Translations under genes and position numbers: made by a program
NCBI RefSeq assembly: GCF_000720725.1
Contig: NZ_JOCQ01000019.1
Span: forward strand, 41,849-105,848
DNA length: 64,000 nucleotides
Direction of reading: 5' to 3'
From: Streptomyces rimosus subsp. rimosus
Lineage (GTDB): Bacteria; Actinomycetota; Actinomycetes; Streptomycetales; Streptomycetaceae
Shown: positions 1 to 8,338 of the stretch, piece by piece
How the letters are laid out: each line of letters starts with the position of its first letter
Numbering within the stretch: the first letter of the stretch is position 1
The notes under the pieces: generated by a model
Database searches by the model: none
What the model was told of the DNA's origin: nothing
Seen by the model: only the letters and a program-made list of their open reading frames with translations

Positions 1-591
1 CCGTTCGTGGAGTCCGACCCGGTGTCCTGGCGGCGGGTCATCGAGGTGAACCTGATCGGCGGCGCCGTCACCGGGCGGGCGTTCCTGCCGGTCCTGATGG
101 AGTCGCGCGGCTACTTCCTCCAGATAGCCTCGCTCGCCGCCATCACCCCGGCGCCGATGATGACCGCGTACTGCGCCTCCAAGTCCGGCGTCGAGGCGTT
201 CGCGCACAGCCTGCGCGCCGAGGTCGGCCACAAGGGTGTACGGGTCGGCGTCGGCTACCTGAGCTGGACCGATACGGACATGGTGCGCGGCGCGGACGCG
301 GACGACGTGATGCGGGAGCTGCGGCAGCGGCTGCCCTGGCCGTCGAACAAGACGTACCCGCTGAGTCCCGCCGTGGACCGGCTCGTGGCGGGCATCGAAC
401 GCCGCTCCTCGCACGTGTACGGGCAGTGGTGGCTGCGCGGGATGCAGTCGGTGCGCGGCTACCTGCCGTCCGTCATCGGGACGGTGGGGCAGCGCGAGAT
501 GCGCCGCTTCGGCAGCCGACTCGACGGGCTGCGGGTGGGGCTGGTCGGTGCCGGCGGGGAGGCGGACGAGAAGGCCCGTACGAACCACTGA
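1..591 (+). CDS. Short-chain dehydrogenase/reductase (SDR), C-terminal part
   Basis: The reading frame is open from the first base of the window, so the true start and the Rossmann glycine motif lie upstream; 196 residues are visible. The retained part has the SDR layout: a VNLIGG segment (the Asn near the end of helix 4), a catalytic-type serine in QIASLA, then YCASKSG, which is the YxxxK active site. The following SLRAEVGHKGVRVGVGYLSW region fits the strand after the catalytic helix. The C-terminal 60 residues are basic and unlike a cofactor-binding core. Substrate cannot be told. The GTG at position 7 is in frame, but nothing marks it as a start. It ends 130 bp before a small stress-type gene on the same strand. 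Confidence 0.85.
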   Translation, partial: PFVESDPVSWRRVIEVNLIGGAVTGRAFLPVLMESRGYFLQIASLAAITPAPMMTAYCASKSGVEAFAHSLRAEVGHKGVRVGVGYLSWTDTDMVRGADADDVMRELRQRLPWPSNKTYPLSPAVDRLVAGIERRSSHVYGQWWLRGMQSVRGYLPSVIGTVGQREMRRFGSRLDGLRVGLVGAGGEADEKARTNH

Positions 592-612
592 AGCCGGTCC
601 GGGTGTTCCTGC

Positions 613-641
613 TGCCATGAACCGCCCGTAATGCCATGAAC
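613..641. repeat. Two 10-bp direct repeats upstream of the CsbD-like gene
   Basis: TGCCATGAAC occurs at 613-622 and again at 632-641, 19 bp apart start to start, in the short gap before the small gene at 721. Two turns of the helix on one face would suit a dimeric activator, but no known regulator site is recognised. Confidence 0.35.
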
Positions 642-720
642 TGATCGAAATGCGTGCCGTGTCGCTGCGTGCGAGGCTGGTCGGGGCCCACCCCCGAGCA
701 CCCCTCCAGGAGTGAACAGC

Positions 721-915
721 ATGGGCATCAAGGATCAGTTCGAGGACAAGTCGCGGCAGCTTCAGGAGAAGGCGAAGCAGCGCGGTCAGCAGGGCCGGGA
801 CGAGGCGAGCGGACGCGCTCAGCGGGCCCGTGAACAGGCCCGCGACCGCGAGGAGCAGGGCCGTCAACAGGTCGCGGATGCTGAGCAGGACGCCCGGGAC
901 ACGTTCAAGGGCTGA
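721..915 (+). CDS. Small hydrophilic CsbD-like stress protein
   Basis: A 64-residue protein made almost entirely of K, E, R, Q, D, A and G, with no cysteine, no tryptophan and no membrane segment. MGIKDQFEDK at the start and the run of charged helix-forming residues (REQARDREEQ) resemble the CsbD family of small general-stress proteins. The ATG at 721 is chosen because AGGAG ends 9 bases before it; the in-frame GTG at 712 would sit on the ribosome site itself. A perfect hairpin follows the stop. The family has no defined enzymatic role. An LEA-like or intrinsically disordered protein is the main alternative. Confidence 0.7.
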   Translation: MGIKDQFEDKSRQLQEKAKQRGQQGRDEASGRAQRAREQARDREEQGRQQVADAEQDARDTFKG

Positions 916-973
916 GGGCAAGGGCTGAGAGCCGGCTTCCGGTCGCGCGCGTCCCGCACACTGCGCGCGCGAC

Positions 974-1007
974 GAGGGGTGCACCCGTTCATTCGGGTGC
1001 ACCCCTC
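974..1007. terminator. Bidirectional hairpin terminator
   Basis: A perfect 14-bp stem (arm GAGGGGTGCACCCG) with a 6-base loop lies between two convergent genes, the CsbD-like gene and the L,D-transpeptidase. An outer GACG/CGTC pair flanks the stem after a two-base bulge. Confidence 0.8.
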
Positions 1008-1026
1008 AACTCGTCTGCAAGGCAAG

Positions 1027-1638
1027 CTACTTGACGACCTTGAGTGTCGTCGGCCACCCGTACCGCTGCGCCGCCGCGAACAGGTGCTTGATGTCCGCCG
1101 GTGCCAGTTTCACGCAGCCCAGCGAGCGGTAGTCGCCCTCGCCGTCCCAGCGGTACGGGCTGTCGCGACCCGGCACCGCGTCGCCCTGGGTGCCGTCCGA
1201 GCGCATCTCGCTGTGCAGGAACAGCGCGGTGCGCTGGGTGCGGCCGTCCCGGCACGTCTTGTCGGCGATCCGGATCGCGTACCCGTTGATGCCGTCGCGC
1301 CCGCCCCTCTTGTGGGTGGTGTGCGAGAGGACCCGGTATGTGCCGTCCGGCAGCCAGCCCTTGTTCCGCGCGCACTCGTCGCGGCCCGCCGTACCGCCCT
1401 GACCGGAACCGGCCCGGTAGTCGGCCAGCACCTTGCCCGTGCCGGACTGCACGAGACGGACCCGGGAGGCGGCCGGGTCGCGCTGGTTCTTGTTGAACAG
1501 CAGGTGTGTCCCGACGGCTCGCGTCGAGGGGGCGGGAGGTTCAGTGGCCCGGGCGTGGGCGGGGACGGTGGACGTGGCGAGCCCGGCCGTCAACGCTGCG
1601 GTGGCGGCCAGTGACGCTGCGCATATGCGTGTTCCCAT
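1027..1638 (-). CDS. Secreted L,D-transpeptidase (YkuD family)
   Basis: A 203-residue exported protein. MGTRICAASLAATAALTAGL followed by STVPAHA-RA is a signal peptide with an AxA-type cleavage site near residue 28. The catalytic motif is SLGCVKL with Cys175 as the nucleophile and an upstream histidine in FLHSEM (His142), matching the YkuD H...SxGCxR/K pattern with K in place of R. The family joins peptidoglycan stems through 3-3 or 1-3 cross-links outside the membrane, or anchors proteins. Start chosen at the ATG preceded by AGGAG with a 7-base spacer; the longer upstream frame lacks coding character and a signal. It lies downstream of the protease on the same strand. Confidence 0.85.
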   Translation of the reverse strand: MGTRICAASLAATAALTAGLATSTVPAHARATEPPAPSTRAVGTHLLFNKNQRDPAASRVRLVQSGTGKVLADYRAGSGQGGTAGRDECARNKGWLPDGTYRVLSHTTHKRGGRDGINGYAIRIADKTCRDGRTQRTALFLHSEMRSDGTQGDAVPGRDSPYRWDGEGDYRSLGCVKLAPADIKHLFAAAQRYGWPTTLKVVK

Positions 1639-1669
1639 GCAGATGCTCCTGTCGGTGTGCGGTCGGTGC

Positions 1670-4600
1670 TCAGCCGCTCCGCGGCGGCAGTTCGGGCCGC
1701 CGCCGGTCCGGTACGTCGGACAGGTCCGGCGGCTCCGTGGCGGGGTGGCGTTCCAGCAGGTCGAGCGCGGTACGGACGGCCACGCCGAGCTGCGGGTGGC
1801 GGCCCTCGGCCCAGTCCAGCGGCGAGCGCGGCGCCTCGATGTCCGGCGCGACACCGTGGTTCTCCACGCCCCAGCCGTACGCGTCGAACCACGCGGCGTT
1901 CATCGGCACCGTGATGTACGTACCGTCCCCGAGCCGGTGCCGCCCGGTCATCCCGACCACGCCGCCCCAGGTGCGCAGGCCGACGACCGGGCCGATGCCC
2001 TGCAGTTTGAACGCGGCGGTGATCATGTCGCCGTCGGAGGAGGTCATCTCGTCGGCGACGGCGACGACCGGGCCGCGCGGCGCGTTGCTGGCGTAACTGA
2101 CGGGCTGGGCGTCGCGCGTGAGGTCCCAGCCGACGATGGTGCGGGTCAGCTTCTCCACGACCAGCTCGGAGATGTTGCCGCCGGCGTTGCCCCGTACGTC
2201 CACGATCAGCGCGGGCCGGGAGACCTCCATGCGCAGATCGCGGTTGAACTGCGCCCAGCCGGAGCCGCCCATGTCGGGGATGTGCAGATAGCCGCACCTG
2301 CCGTCGCTCAGCTCCCGTACGACCGCGCGGCGCTTGGCCACCCAGTCCTGGTAGCGCAGCGGCCGTTCGTCGATCAGCGGGACCACCGCCACGCGGCGCG
2401 ACGGGCCGCCGCCCTCGGGCGCGAAGGTCAGCTCCACCGTGGTGCCGCCCGCCGCCGCGAGCAGCGGGCCCGGACCGGCCACCGGGTCGACCCGGCGGCC
2501 GTCCACGTGCGTGAGCGCCGCGCCCTCGCGGATGCCCGTACCGGCCAGCGGGGAGCGCGCCCGGGAGTCGGAGGAGTCGCCGGGCAGGATGCGGCTCACG
2601 ACCCAATAGCCGTCCTTGAACACGAGGTTGGCGCCGAGCAGGCCGATCGCGCGCTGGTAGTGCGGCGGGCCCTCGTTGCGCTTGCCGGCCGTCACGTACG
2701 CGTGCGAGGTGCCCAGCTCGCCGAGCACCTCGCGCAGCAGGTCGGCGAACTCGTCGGGGGAGGCGACCCGTTCGACCAGCGGCCGGTACTGGTCCAGCAC
2801 CCCGTCCCAGTCCACGCCGGACAGCCCGGGGTCCCAGAAGTACGCGCGGATGATCCGGCCCGCCTCGTCGTACGCCTGGCGCCACTCGGCGGGCGGGTCC
2901 ACGTCGTGCAGGATGCGCCGCGGGTCCAGATGGACCGTCGAGTCGGCGTCCGGCGGCTCGGCCGCGGGCACCGCCCGCAGATCGCCCTCGTCGTTGACGA
3001 CCAGGCGGGTGCCGTCGCCGCTGAGCGCGTACGAGTCGATGGCGCCGGTCAGTTCGGTGCGCTTGGCCTTGACCAGGTCGAAGTGTTCCAGCGTCGGCTG
3101 GCCCGAGGTGTTGTCGGGGCTGGCGAAGGTCTCGCCGAGCGCGCCGGAGATCGGCCAGCGCAGCCAGACCAGCCCGCCGCCCGCCACCGGGCGCAGCGCC
3201 GAGTACTTGGACGCCGAGACCGGGAACGGCGTCACCCGGCTCGCCAGGCCCTCCACCTCCACCAGTGCGGTGCCCTCGGCCGTCACCGGGGCCTCCGCCG
3301 GGTCCAGGCCGCCCGCCGCGGGCCGCCCGTCGGCGGACAGCTGGAAGGGGGAGGGGGTCGCGGAGGACAGCGGTACCAGGTACGGGCGGCAGCCGAGCGG
3401 GAAGGACAGGTCGCCGGTGTGCACGTCGTAGACCGGGTCGAAGCCGCGCCAGGACAGGAACGCGAGATAGCGGCCGTCGCGGGTGAAGACCGGCTGCTCG
3501 TCCTCGAAGCGGCCGTTGGTGACGTCCACGACGGTGCTGGCGGCTTCCGTACCGCCCTCGGAGCCGTTTCCGGAGCCGTTTCCGGTGAGCCGGGCGATCT
3601 TGATCTGCCGCAGCGTCCGGCCGATGCCCGGGTGGGACCAGGTCAGCCAGCCCGAGTCGGGGGAGAATGCCAGGTCGCGGACGGGGCCGTTGGCCGACTT
3701 GATCAGCTCGGCGACCCGGCCGTCGCCGTCGCCGTCCGAGGCGTCGACGAGCAGCAGCCGCCCGTCGTGCGCGGCCACCGCCAGCCGCTCGCCGTCCGGC
3801 GCCGAGACCATCTCGTGGACCCGGCCCAGGCGCCCGGCCGCGAGACGGCGCGACGCGCGCGGGATACCGGCCTTGGGCAGGTCGGCGATCTCGATCGCGT
3901 CGTCGCCCTCGGCGTCGGTGACATAGGCGATCCGGCCGGTGGAGCCCAGCATCTCGGGCAGCCGGACGCGTACCCCCGGCTCGTCGTGGATGGTGCGGGC
4001 CGGGCCGTCGCGGTGGGTGAGCCAGTACAGGCTGCCGCGCACGCCGACGGCGCTGGCCCGCCCGGTGGTGTCCACCGCGAGGGAGGTGATGTGCGATCCG
4101 GCCGGGATCTGGTACGTACGGCGCCCGGCGCGCGGACCGCCGAGGCGCACCTGGAGGCGGCGCGGTTTGCCGCTCGGGCTCAGGTCGTCCACCAGCCACA
4201 GGTCACCGCCGCACTGGTAGACGATGCGCTGCCCGTCGGTGGACGCGTGCCGGGCGTAGAAGTCGGCGTGATCGGTGTGCCGTCGCAGGTCGGTGCTGTC
4301 CGGCTTGCAGGAATAGACATTCGCGATGCCCTCGTGGTCGGAGAGGAACGCGATGCGGTCACCGACGAACATCACCGCGTCCAGGTGCCCGCACAGGTCC
4401 GGCAGCAGCCGGGTGCCGTGCAGCCACATCCGGCCCATCGCGCCGCCGCGGTAGCGCTTCCAGGAGGCGGGCTCGTGCGGCGGCTTGCCGGTCAGCAGCA
4501 GCGTCCGGCGCTCCACCGTGTCGTCGTGGTTGCCGTCGGGGCCGCCGTCGGCGACGTTCCCGTACGGGTGGCCGTCGCCCTCCAGCCGGTGCCCGTCCGC

Positions 4601-5047
4601 GGCGAAGTCGGCGACCGCGAGGTCCGAGACCGGGCCCCAGGGCAGCCGGCCGCCGGGGCTGCCGTCCGTGGGGACGCTGTAGGCCCAGGAGTAGTACGAG
4701 AAGGGCTGGCCGTGCGAGGAGACGGCCAGGATCTGGCCGTCCGGGGTCCAGCCGCAGACGCGGGCGTCGGTGCTCCCCCAATAGGTGAGGCGGCGGGCCG
4801 GGCCGCCCTCCACCGGGGCGAGGTGGATCTCGGGGTCGAGGCTGCGCCAGGTGGTGAAGGCGATGTGTCTGCCGTCCGGGGAGAACCGCGGGTGGCTGAC
4901 CCGGGTGCGGTCGACCGTCAGCCGCCAGGCCCGGGGAGCGGTGCCGCCGTCCGTGGTCAGCGGTGCCACCCAGAGGTCGTCCTCGGCGGCGAAACACAGC
5001 ATCTCGCCGTGGAGATGCGGGAACCGGAGATACGCGCCGTCACTCAC
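1670..5047 (-). CDS. Tricorn-type S41 protease
   Basis: An 1125-residue cytoplasmic protease of the tricorn family, which degrades oligopeptides released by the proteasome or other proteases. The first ~680 residues carry repeated beta-propeller signatures (SPDGRHIAFTTW, SPDGERLAVAAH, TRDGRYLAFLSW). A C1 helical part follows with GTSHAY (Ser781-His782), then a PDZ segment near 805-870 (GIREGAALTHVDG). The nucleophile is the serine of MTSSDGDM (Ser1004) and the third triad member is the Glu of GWGVENHG (Glu1062), agreeing with the Ser-His-Glu triad known for tricorn. The length is typical. Start is a GTG, because an upstream ATG runs into a stop. The 5' region is shared with a divergent TetR gene. 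Confidence 0.93.
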   Translation of the reverse strand: MSDGAYLRFPHLHGEMLCFAAEDDLWVAPLTTDGGTAPRAWRLTVDRTRVSHPRFSPDGRHIAFTTWRSLDPEIHLAPVEGGPARRLTYWGSTDARVCGWTPDGQILAVSSHGQPFSYYSWAYSVPTDGSPGGRLPWGPVSDLAVADFAADGHRLEGDGHPYGNVADGGPDGNHDDTVERRTLLLTGKPPHEPASWKRYRGGAMGRMWLHGTRLLPDLCGHLDAVMFVGDRIAFLSDHEGIANVYSCKPDSTDLRRHTDHADFYARHASTDGQRIVYQCGGDLWLVDDLSPSGKPRRLQVRLGGPRAGRRTYQIPAGSHITSLAVDTTGRASAVGVRGSLYWLTHRDGPARTIHDEPGVRVRLPEMLGSTGRIAYVTDAEGDDAIEIADLPKAGIPRASRRLAAGRLGRVHEMVSAPDGERLAVAAHDGRLLLVDASDGDGDGRVAELIKSANGPVRDLAFSPDSGWLTWSHPGIGRTLRQIKIARLTGNGSGNGSEGGTEAASTVVDVTNGRFEDEQPVFTRDGRYLAFLSWRGFDPVYDVHTGDLSFPLGCRPYLVPLSSATPSPFQLSADGRPAAGGLDPAEAPVTAEGTALVEVEGLASRVTPFPVSASKYSALRPVAGGGLVWLRWPISGALGETFASPDNTSGQPTLEHFDLVKAKRTELTGAIDSYALSGDGTRLVVNDEGDLRAVPAAEPPDADSTVHLDPRRILHDVDPPAEWRQAYDEAGRIIRAYFWDPGLSGVDWDGVLDQYRPLVERVASPDEFADLLREVLGELGTSHAYVTAGKRNEGPPHYQRAIGLLGANLVFKDGYWVVSRILPGDSSDSRARSPLAGTGIREGAALTHVDGRRVDPVAGPGPLLAAAGGTTVELTFAPEGGGPSRRVAVVPLIDERPLRYQDWVAKRRAVVRELSDGRCGYLHIPDMGGSGWAQFNRDLRMEVSRPALIVDVRGNAGGNISELVVEKLTRTIVGWDLTRDAQPVSYASNAPRGPVVAVADEMTSSDGDMITAAFKLQGIGPVVGLRTWGGVVGMTGRHRLGDGTYITVPMNAAWFDAYGWGVENHGVAPDIEAPRSPLDWAEGRHPQLGVAVRTALDLLERHPATEPPDLSDVPDRRRPELPPRSG

Positions 5048-5121
5048 GCACCCATGGTTTCGGCGTGGCGGGGCGGTGGCAACTCGGCCGCACCCGGGAA
5101 TTCGGTGACGCAGACCACTAT

Positions 5122-5192
5122 CGAAACGTTTCCGTTTCGCTGGGAGCGGCGGTACGGTCGAGCCGTACGCAAGCTGTACGAAACCGTTTCGT
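5122..5192. promoter_or_regulatory. Two candidate TetR operators
   Basis: CGAAAC and GTTTCG occur as inverted repeats twice: at 5122-5139 with a 6-base centre (CGAAACGTTTCCGTTTCG, which also holds the perfect palindrome GAAACGTTTC) and at 5178-5192 with a 1-base centre (ACGAAAC-C-GTTTCGT). They are 56 bp apart, in the gap between the tricorn-type gene and the TetR gene. Autoregulation by the adjacent TetR protein is the likely use. Confidence 0.65.
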
Positions 5193-5226
5193 TCCGATGA
5201 GGGCCGTCCCGAGGAGGTGTGCCGCG

Positions 5227-5799
5227 ATGGGCCGCAGCAGGCTGACCCCCGAGCGCGAGGCCGAGCTCTACGCGGCCGTGCTCGACCTGCTCCGCGAGGT
5301 CGGCTACGACGCCCTGACGATGGACGCCGTCGCCGCCCGCACCCGCGCCAGCAAGGCCACCCTCTACCGGCAGTGGCAGGGCAAGCCGGAGCTGGTCGCC
5401 AAGGCGCTGGACCACTACAAGCCGGTCCGGATCGCGGACATCGACACCGGCACTCTGCGCGGTGACCTGCACGCCATGGTCGCCGAGGACGACGACTGCC
5501 GGATGGAACAGGACTCCGCGCTGATCCGCGGGCTGGCTCAGGCCGCGCACTGCAACGCGGACCTCCACCGGGCGCTGCGCGACCTGCTGATCGGACCCGA
5601 GATCAACGCGCTGGACGCGATGCTCGCGCGCGCCGTCGAACGGGGCGAGGTCCCCGCCGACCGCCCCGCGCTCGGCTATGTCCCGCACATGATGATCGGC
5701 GCCTTCGTGGCCCAGCAGCTCATCGAGGACCGGCCCCCGAACCGCGCCTTCCTCACCGACTACATCGACGCCGTGGTCCTCCCCGCCCTAGGCGTCTGA
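5227..5799 (+). CDS. TetR-family transcriptional regulator
   Basis: 190 residues. The N-terminal HTH is clear: LTMDAVAARTRASKATLYRQW, the TetR recognition helix with the usual KxTLYRxW ending, at about residues 27-47. The C-terminal half (LIRGLAQAAHCNADLHRALR and onward) is a ligand-binding helical domain that resembles TetR proteins controlling efflux pumps. The ATG at 5227 follows GAGGAGG; longer readings run back through the operator region. An MMPL exporter starts 140 bp downstream on the same strand and is the likely target, with the candidate operators upstream acting on this promoter. Ligand unknown. Confidence 0.9.
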   Translation: MGRSRLTPEREAELYAAVLDLLREVGYDALTMDAVAARTRASKATLYRQWQGKPELVAKALDHYKPVRIADIDTGTLRGDLHAMVAEDDDCRMEQDSALIRGLAQAAHCNADLHRALRDLLIGPEINALDAMLARAVERGEVPADRPALGYVPHMMIGAFVAQQLIEDRPPNRAFLTDYIDAVVLPALGV

Positions 5800-5938
5800 C
5801 CGGCCCCGGCCCCCCACGGGCCGGACCCCTCCGTCCCCACCTCCCCCATAACGGCAGCACTCGACGCGCCGCTCTCGTCGTCGGGCCGGCTCCACACGCC
5901 CTTGTACGTCCTCCACCCCGACGGGAGCGCCCCTTCTC

Positions 5939-8149
5939 GTGGCTACATTCCTCTACAAACTCGGACGGTTCGCCTTCCGGCGACGCCGCTTCGTCGCCCT
6001 CATATGGGTGGCGCTGCTGGCCGTCGCCGGAGTCGGCGCCGCCACCGCGTCCTCACCCGCATCCGACTCCTTCTCCGTACCGGGTACGGAGTCGCAGAAG
6101 ACCTTCGACCTGCTGGGCGAGCGCTTCCCCGGCAGCAAGGCGGACGGCGCCACCGCCCGCGTCGTCTTCAAGGCGCCCGACGGGCAGCAGGTGACCGCGC
6201 CCGCGCAGAAGCAGGCCGTCGAGAAGGTCGTCGGCGAGCTGAAGTCCTCGTCGCCGCAGGTCGCGTCGGTCTCCGACCCGTACCTGGCCAAGGGCGTGGC
6301 CCAGGACGGAAAGACGGCCTACGCGCAGGTCACCTACAAGGTGTCCGGCTTCGAGCTGAAGGACGACGCCCGCGACGCGCTCAAGGACGCCGCCCGGCAC
6401 GGCCGGGACACCGGGCTGACCGTCGAGATAGGCGGCAACGCGCTCCAGGCGATGCCGGAGACCGGCGCCACCGAGGTCATCGGCATCGTGATCTCCGCCG
6501 TCGTCCTCGTCATCACCTTCGGCGCCCTGATAGCCGCCGGCCTGCCGCTGCTGACGGCGCTGATCGGGGTGGGCATCGGCGTCTCGTCCATCACCGCGCT
6601 CGGCAGCGTCCTGGACCTGTCCAGCACGACCTCCACGCTCGCCATGATGATCGGCCTCGCCGTCGGCATCGACTATGCACTGTTCATCGTCTCCCGCTAC
6701 CGCTCCGAACTGGCCGAGGGCCGCGAACGCGAGGAAGCGGCCGGGCGCGCGACCGGCACCGCCGGGTCCGCCGTGGTCTTCGCCGGACTGACCGTCGTCA
6801 TCGCCCTCGTGGGCCTGTCCGTGGTCAACATCCCGATGCTCACCAAGATGGGCATCGCGGCGGCCGGCACGGTCGTCATCGCCGTCCTGGTCGCCCTGAC
6901 CCTCATACCCGCGCTGCTCGGCTTCGCGGGCAAGCGAGTGCTGAGCCGCAAGGCCCGCAAGGGCGCCGTCGCCGCGAGCGAGGCCGAGGGCGGCAAGCCC
7001 AACATGGGCACCCGCTGGGCGCGCTTCGTCCTGCGGCGGCCGGTCGCCGTGCTGCTGGCCGGAGTCGTCGGCCTGGGCGTCATCGCCGTACCCGCCAGTT
7101 CGCTGGAGATGGGCCTGCCGGACGACGGCGCCCAGCCCACCAGCACCACCCAGCGCAAGGCGTACGACCTGCTCTCCGACGGCTTCGGGCCGGGCTTCAA
7201 CGGACCGCTGATGCTGGTCGTGGACGGGCAGGGCAGCAAGGACCCGAAGGCCGCGGCGGCACAGGTCGCGGGCACGGTCGCCAAGCTGGACGGCGTCGCG
7301 GCCGTCACCCCGCCGACGTTCAACCAGGCCGGGGACACCGCGATGCTCAGCGTCGTGCCGAAGTCCAAGCCGAGCAGCACCGAGACCGAGGACCTGGTCC
7401 ACGAGATCCGCGGCAAGGCGGGCGACGTGGCGCGGGACGCCGACGCGCGGGCGCTGGTCACCGGCACCACCGCGATGAACATCGACGTCTCCGAGAAGCT
7501 CAACGACGCGCTGCTGCCCTACCTGGCGCTGGTCGTCGGCCTGGCCTTCCTGCTCCTGATGGTCGTCTTCCGCTCGGTCCTCGTCCCCCTGAAGGCCGCC
7601 CTCGGCTTCCTCCTCTCCGTCGTCGCGGCGCTCGGCGCGGTGGTCGCGGTCTTCCAGTGGGGCTGGCTGTCCGGCCTGTTCGGCGTCGAGCAGACCGGCC
7701 CGGTCATGAGCATGATGCCGATCTTCATGGTGGGAGTGGTCTTCGGACTCGCCATGGACTACGAGGTCTTCCTCGTCACGCGGATGCGCGAGGCGTACGT
7801 CCACGGGGAGCGCCCCGGCCAGGCGGTCGTCACCGGCTTCCGGCACGGCGCGCGGGTGGTCACGGCCGCCGCGGTCATCATGATCTCGGTCTTCGCGGGC
7901 TTCATCGGCTCCTCCGAATCCATGATCAAGATGATTGGCTTCGGGCTCGCGGTCGCCGTCTTCTTCGACGCGTTCGTGGTCCGCATGGCCATCGTCCCCG
8001 CCGTCCTCGCGCTCCTCGGCCGCGCCGCGTGGTGGCTGCCCAAGTGGCTCCAGCGGGCGCTGCCGAACGTGGACGTGGAGGGCGAACAGCTCCAGAAGCA
8101 CCTGGCACCCGAACCGGCCGATCAGCGGCCGGAGCTCGCCAAGGTGTGA
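5939..8149 (+). CDS. MMPL/RND-family transporter
   Basis: 736 residues with the actinobacterial MMPL layout: a first membrane helix (FVALIWVALLAVAGVGAAT), an extracytoplasmic domain at about 45-170, five membrane helices (VIGIVISAVVLVITF onward), a cytoplasmic loop, then a second half repeating helix, outer domain (about 390-510) and five helices. IGLAVGIDYALFIVSRYR and VGVVFGLAMDYEVFLVTRMR are the paired TM4/TM10 proton-relay segments with conserved Asp-Tyr. Members export lipids, antibiotics or pigments (ActII-3 type) using the proton gradient. The start is a GTG, with GGGAG 11 bases upstream. It follows a TetR gene, suggesting repression until a substrate appears. A perfect hairpin follows the stop. 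Confidence 0.9.
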   Translation: MATFLYKLGRFAFRRRRFVALIWVALLAVAGVGAATASSPASDSFSVPGTESQKTFDLLGERFPGSKADGATARVVFKAPDGQQVTAPAQKQAVEKVVGELKSSSPQVASVSDPYLAKGVAQDGKTAYAQVTYKVSGFELKDDARDALKDAARHGRDTGLTVEIGGNALQAMPETGATEVIGIVISAVVLVITFGALIAAGLPLLTALIGVGIGVSSITALGSVLDLSSTTSTLAMMIGLAVGIDYALFIVSRYRSELAEGREREEAAGRATGTAGSAVVFAGLTVVIALVGLSVVNIPMLTKMGIAAAGTVVIAVLVALTLIPALLGFAGKRVLSRKARKGAVAASEAEGGKPNMGTRWARFVLRRPVAVLLAGVVGLGVIAVPASSLEMGLPDDGAQPTSTTQRKAYDLLSDGFGPGFNGPLMLVVDGQGSKDPKAAAAQVAGTVAKLDGVAAVTPPTFNQAGDTAMLSVVPKSKPSSTETEDLVHEIRGKAGDVARDADARALVTGTTAMNIDVSEKLNDALLPYLALVVGLAFLLLMVVFRSVLVPLKAALGFLLSVVAALGAVVAVFQWGWLSGLFGVEQTGPVMSMMPIFMVGVVFGLAMDYEVFLVTRMREAYVHGERPGQAVVTGFRHGARVVTAAAVIMISVFAGFIGSSESMIKMIGFGLAVAVFFDAFVVRMAIVPAVLALLGRAAWWLPKWLQRALPNVDVEGEQLQKHLAPEPADQRPELAKV

Positions 8150-8230
8150 TCCGCTCCGGGGCGGCCGTGTGAGCGGCGCGGCCGTCCCGGCGACGCCGCC
8201 GCCCCGTGGGGACGGGGAGCGGCGCGGGAC

Positions 8231-8279
8231 ACGGCCCGGCGACGGCTCCCGTACGGTACGGGGGCGGTCGCCGGGCCGT
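8231..8279. terminator. Nested bidirectional hairpin terminator
   Basis: Outer stem ACGGCCCGGCGAC pairs perfectly with 8267-8279 (13 bp). Inside it a second perfect palindrome, CCCGTAC-G-GTACGGG (8248-8262), forms its own stem. It sits between the convergent MMPL and serine hydrolase genes. A 13-base direct repeat (CGTGGCGTGTCCG at 8299 and 8321) lies just beyond. Confidence 0.75.
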
Positions 8280-8338
8280 GGCGTTCTCCTGGCGTGCTCG
8301 TGGCGTGTCCGGGGCAAGTCCGTGGCGTGTCCGTGGAC

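Noticed and set aside
7..591. GTG at position 7 as the start of the SDR gene
   Set aside because: The frame is open to the window edge and the Rossmann motif is missing, so the gene begins upstream.
1433..5200. A 1255-codon plus-strand frame opposite the tricorn-type gene
   Set aside because: It is the complement of a real protease with all catalytic motifs. Its translation is Val/Arg/Gly-rich with no domain, as high-G+C antisense frames usually are.
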